Part shown: positions 60,111-64,000 of the stretch, one piece after another
How the letters are laid out: the number at the start of each line of letters is the position of its first letter
Numbering within the stretch: the first letter of the stretch is position 1
Assembly: GCF_003337735.1 (NCBI RefSeq)
Contig: NZ_QPJY01000002.1
Location: 683,617 to 747,616, forward strand
Source of the DNA: Thioalbus denitrificans
GTDB lineage: Bacteria > Pseudomonadota > Gammaproteobacteria > DSM-26407
Length of the DNA stretch: 64,000 nucleotides
Direction: 5' to 3'
The notes under the pieces: model-generated
The model's input: only the letters and a program-made list of their open reading frames with translations
The model's database searches: none
Told to the model about the DNA's origin: nothing
Made by a program: the position numbers and the translations under genes

Positions 60111-60896
60111 TCAGCGGCCCTTGAATGCCGCCGGGCGCCTGGCCAGGAAGGCGGCCATGCCCTCTTTCTGATCCTCCGTGGAGAAGGATAGTCCAAAGGC
60201 CTGGCTCTCGAGGGCGCAGGCGTTGTCGAGATCGAGATCCTGGCCGCGGACCACCAGCGACTTCGCCAGGCGTACGGCGATGGGCCCCCGGGCGGCGATA
60301 TCCCGCGCCATGGCGATCGCCTCGTCCATGACCCGGTCGTCGGGATGGACGTGGTTGACCAGCCCCAGCCGCAGGGCCTCGGTGGCGTCGATGCGGCGGC
60401 CGGTGAGAATCAGCTCCATGGCCATCGCGGTGCCGATGCGGCGCGGCAGGCGCTGGCTGCCGCCGAACCCCGGCGTGACGCCGAGGGTGACCTCCGGCTG
60501 GCCCAGTGCCGCGCTCGCCCCCGCCAGCAGCCAGTCGCAGGCCATGGCCAGCTCCAGGCCGCCGCCGAGGCAGTAGCCGCGGACCACGGCGATGACCGGG
60601 ATGGGCAGGGTCTCCAGGGTCCGGAAGGCGGCCATGGCGCGCATCGAGAAGCGGTGCCCCTCGTCGGCGGTGAAGGCCTGCATCTCGCTGATGTCGGCCC
60701 CGGCCACGAAGGCCTTTTCGCCGCTGCCGGTCAGCAGCAGCACCCGCGCCCCGGGGTCGCGCCCCACCTCCGCGGCGGCCGCGCCGATCTCGTCCAGCGT
60801 CGCCGAGTTCAGGGCGTTGAGCGACTTCGGCCGGTTCACCGTCAGCCGCCAGATCCCCGCCTCCACCTCCTCCAGCACCACGTTGTCGTAGGCCAT
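60111..60896 (-). CDS. Enoyl-CoA hydratase/isomerase family protein
   Basis: ATG 60896 follows GGAGG by about six bases; 261 residues. Crotonase features are present: VNRPKSLNALNSATLDEI, the oxyanion segment KAFVAGADISEM, and YCLGGGLELAMACDW with the first catalytic glutamate region, then LGVTPGFGGSQRLPRRIG with the second. It should hydrate trans-2-enoyl-CoA. It pairs with the 3-hydroxyacyl-CoA dehydrogenase 265 bases upstream on the same strand. Confidence 0.93.
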   Translation of the reverse strand: MAYDNVVLEEVEAGIWRLTVNRPKSLNALNSATLDEIGAAAAEVGRDPGARVLLLTGSGEKAFVAGADISEMQAFTADEGHRFSMRAMAAFRTLETLPIPVIAVVRGYCLGGGLELAMACDWLLAGASAALGQPEVTLGVTPGFGGSQRLPRRIGTAMAMELILTGRRIDATEALRLGLVNHVHPDDRVMDEAIAMARDIAARGPIAVRLAKSLVVRGQDLDLDNACALESQAFGLSFSTEDQKEGMAAFLARRPAAFKGR

Positions 60897-60924
60897 GCCC
60901 ACCTCCATCTCTGTTTTATATTTA

Positions 60925-61156
60925 TCCGCAGATTACGCGGATTGCGCAGATACCTTCTTTTGGTTAAACCGCAGATTTACGTTGATTTTCGTTGATTTAT
61001 CTGTAGGACAGAAACTCCGACCGGAGAGAAGCGAACGCAGGCACTGCCTGTGGCTTGTCCTGGAACCCGGAAAGTCATCAGGCCAATAAACGAAAATGAA
61101 CGTAAATCTGCGGTTTGATCGTATTTGGCATCTGCGTAATCCGCGTAATCTGCGGA
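60925..61156. repeat. Nested gene-free CCGCAGATT inverted repeats
   Basis: Outer arms 60925-60954 and 61127-61156 match at about 28 of 30 positions (TCCGCAGATTACGCGGATTG). Inner arms 60966-60998 and 61087-61116 begin AAACCGCAGATTTACGTTGA and are also strongly complementary. The core is about 88 bases without a gene. Confidence 0.9.
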
Positions 61157-61160
61157 CAAA

Positions 61161-62012
<852 letters not shown>

Positions 62013-62035
62013 CCTCATCTCCGCATTTCAGTTTT

Positions 62036-62244
62036 CACCGCCAAGGCGCGAAGAACGCCAAGAGTTTTCCGTGTTCCGTGTTCCGTGTTCCGTGTTCCGT
62101 GTTCCGTGTTCCGTGTTCCGTGTTCCGTGTTCCGTGTTCCGTGAGTGCGTGAATGCGTGAGTGCGTGAGTGCGTGAGTGCGTGAGTGCGTGAATGGTGCC
62201 CTTCACCCTTCACCTTTATCCATTCACCTTTATCCCTTCACCCT
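62036..62244. repeat. CGCCAAG word and compound tandem array
   Basis: CACCGCCAAGGCGCGAAGAA (62036) is a single arm of the CGCCAAG family. Eleven TTCCGTG heptamers follow (62067-62143), then about six GAGTGCGT octamers with one GAATGCGT variant (to 62192), and a loose CCCTTCA/CCTTTAT stretch to 62244. The array lies between the mutase and dehydrogenase genes. Confidence 0.95.
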
Positions 62245-64000
62245 TCACATGTTCCGCCGGTACTGCCCGCCCACTTCGAACAGGGCGCGGGTGATCTGGC
62301 CCAGGGAGCAGCAGCGCACGGCGTCCATCAGCACGCCGAAAAGGTTTTCGTTGTTCACGGCGGCCTGCTGCAGGCGCTCCAGCATGGGTCCCGAGGCCCC
62401 GGCGTGGCGCGACTGGAATTCGGCCAGGCGGCGGATCTGGCTCTCCTTCTCCTCCTCGGTGGAACGGGCCAGCTCGATGGTCTGCGGAGCCTCCTCCGGG
62501 TTCTCCTTGAGGAAGGTGTTGACGCCGACGATGGGCAGGCGGCCGTCATGCTTGAGGGTCTCGTAGTGGAGCGACTCCTCCTGGATCCTGCCGCGCTGGT
62601 AGCCGGTCTCCATGGCCCCCAGGACGCCGCCGCGCTCGGCGATGCGCTCGAACTCCTTCAGCACCGCCTCCTCCACCAGGTCGGTCAGCTCCTCGATGAT
62701 GAAGCTGCCCTGGTTGGGGTTCTGGTTCTGGGCCAGCCCCCATTCGCGGTTGATGATCAGCTGTATCGCCAGCGCCCGGCGCACCGAATCCTCGGTGGGT
62801 GTGGTGACGGCCTCGTCGTGGGCGTTGGTGTGCAGGCTGTTGCAGTTGTCGTAGACGGCGATGAGCGCCTGGAGGGTGGTGCGGATGTCGTTGAAGTCCA
62901 TCTCCTGGGCATGCAGGGAGCGGCCGCTGGTCTGGATGTGGTACTTCAGCTTCTGGGCGCGTTCGTTGGCGCCGTACTTCTCGCGCATGGCCACCGCCCA
63001 GATGCGCCGCGCCACCCGGCCCAGCACGGAGTACTCCGGGTCCATGCCGTTGGAGAAGAAGAACGACAGGTTGGGGGCGAAATCGTCGATGTTCATGCCC
63101 CGGGCCAGGTACGCCTCCACGTAGGTGAAGCCGTTGGCCAGGGTGAAGGCGAGCTGGGTGATGGGATTCGCGCCCGCCTCGGCGATGTGGTAGCCGGAGA
63201 TGGAGACGGAGTAGAAGTTGCGCACCCGGTGGTGGACGAACCACTCCTGGATGTCGGCCATCATCCGCAGGGCGAACTCGGTGGAGAAGATGCAGGTGTT
63301 CTGGCCCTGGTCCTCCTTGAGGATGTCCGCCTGCACCGTCCCGCGCACGGTCTCCAGGGTCCACTCGCGGATCTTCTCCGCCTCGTCGTCGGTGGCCGGC
63401 CGGCCGTTGTCGCGCTCGAATTTCGCCAGCTGCTGGTCGATGGCGGTGTTGAAGAACATGGCCAGGATGGTGGGCGCCGGGCCGTTGATGGTCATGGAGA
63501 CCGAGGTCATCGGATCGGTGAGATCGAAACCGTCGTAGAGGGCCTTCATGTCATCCAGGGTGGCGATGGAGACCCCCGAGTTGCCCACCTTGCCGTAGAT
63601 GTCCGGCCGCCGGTCGGGATCGAAGCCGTACAGGGTCACCGAGTCGAAGGCGGTGGAGAGCCGCTTGGCCTCGGAGTGGCGCGACAGGTACTTGAAGCGG
63701 CGGTTGGTACGGAAGGCGTCGCCCTCCCCGGCGAACATGCGGGTGGGGTCCTCGTCGGCGCGCTTGAAGGCGAACACGCCGGCGGTATAGGGGAAGCTGC
63801 CCGGCAGGTTCTCCAGCAGCAGCCAGCGCAGCAGCTCGCCGTGATCGTCCCAGCGCGGCAGCACCACCTTCGGCAGCCGGGTGCCGGAGAGGGTGGTGGT
63901 GGTCAGGGGGATGTGCAGCTCGCGATCCCGGATGCGCACCACGTATTCATCCCCGGAATAGCTCTCGCGCACCTTCGGCCACTGCTCCAGCAGCCGCAGG
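62245..64000 (-). CDS. icmF: IcmF-type isobutyryl-CoA mutase, C-terminal mutase part (runs off the window)
   Basis: The frame is open to the window end, reading [20 protein letters not shown] before the first methionine, so the 5' part lies outside. The visible 585 residues are a B12-dependent acyl-CoA mutase: [73 protein letters not shown] and [20 protein letters not shown]. The linker before it suits IcmF, which fuses the B12-binding domain, a MeaB-like GTPase and the mutase. It would interconvert isobutyryl- and n-butyryl-CoA (or isovaleryl/pivalyl-CoA), feeding the neighbouring hydratase and dehydrogenase. Methylmalonyl-CoA mutase is less likely. Confidence 0.88.
   Translation of the reverse strand, partial: LRLLEQWPKVRESYSGDEYVVRIRDRELHIPLTTTTLSGTRLPKVVLPRWDDHGELLRWLLLENLPGSFPYTAGVFAFKRADEDPTRMFAGEGDAFRTNRRFKYLSRHSEAKRLSTAFDSVTLYGFDPDRRPDIYGKVGNSGVSIATLDDMKALYDGFDLTDPMTSVSMTINGPAPTILAMFFNTAIDQQLAKFERDNGRPATDDEAEKIREWTLETVRGTVQADILKEDQGQNTCIFSTEFALRMMADIQEWFVHHRVRNFYSVSISGYHIAEAGANPITQLAFTLANGFTYVEAYLARGMNIDDFAPNLSFFFSNGMDPEYSVLGRVARRIWAVAMREKYGANERAQKLKYHIQTSGRSLHAQEMDFNDIRTTLQALIAVYDNCNSLHTNAHDEAVTTPTEDSVRRALAIQLIINREWGLAQNQNPNQGSFIIEELTDLVEEAVLKEFERIAERGGVLGAMETGYQRGRIQEESLHYETLKHDGRLPIVGVNTFLKENPEEAPQTIELARSTEEEKESQIRRLAEFQSRHAGASGPMLERLQQAAVNNENLFGVLMDAVRCCSLGQITRALFEVGGQYRRNM

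Overview
The window is high-G+C DNA, most likely the chromosome of a sulfur-oxidising, chemolithotrophic gammaproteobacterium. Supporting this are a Tat-exported SoxB, a secreted DsrE-like protein, a probable DsrS, an octaheme hydroxylamine oxidoreductase with HaoB, PilU-type twitching ATPase, and proteobacterial-style Liv and acyl-CoA genes. I saw no tRNA, rRNA, CRISPR array, prophage or complete insertion sequence. Most genes are on the minus strand.

Layout. 1-0.65 kb: a DUF559 nuclease-like gene between two 152-bp direct repeats, with the tail of a preceding copy at the window edge. 0.9-10.9 kb: a CpsB/YwqE-type phosphatase and a TPR protein/O-antigen ligase pair flank a 1909-residue TadE-like/Rhs/DUF2235 toxin and its probable lipoprotein immunity partner. 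11-18.5 kb: DUF302 and DUF99 proteins, haoA-haoB with a divergent MocR-type regulator, and an unknown secreted protein. 18.7-24.4 kb: a tightly coupled five-gene minus-strand operon (SMR transporter, sugar epimerase, HAD-UbiA fusion, secreted glycosidase-like protein, FGE-like protein) that looks like a lipid-linked sugar pathway. 24.7-31.8 kb: a hypothetical protein, probable dsrS, a MoxR ATPase and VWA/metalloprotease pair split by a GxxExxY gene, a Nudix hydrolase and pilU. 32.6-40.4 kb: soxB, a DsrE-like protein, a sigma-54 two-component system and a ChaN-PDZ protein. 40.7-47 kb: an M1-type peptidase, then a sugar-binding lipoprotein coupled to a GGDEF-EAL receptor. 47.4-64 kb: an acyl-CoA module with acetoacetyl-CoA synthetase, two further CoA ligases, a complete Liv-type ABC transporter, a universal stress protein, enoyl-CoA hydratase, 3-hydroxyacyl-CoA dehydrogenase and the mutase part of IcmF.

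The most striking non-genic feature is the density and order of dispersed repeats. At least five sequence families recur between genes, many as inverted pairs 100-600 bp apart and some nested with perfect arms of 30-34 bp. Small nuclease-like genes (two intact and one broken GxxExxY genes, one intact and two fragmentary DUF559 genes) sit inside or against these repeats, and their stop codons lie in or at the edge of the repeat. Gene-free versions occur at seven other sites. I read this as a family of repeat-bounded elements carrying PD-(D/E)XK-like passengers plus MITE-like derivatives. Seven-base tandem arrays also occur at five separate intergenic sites.
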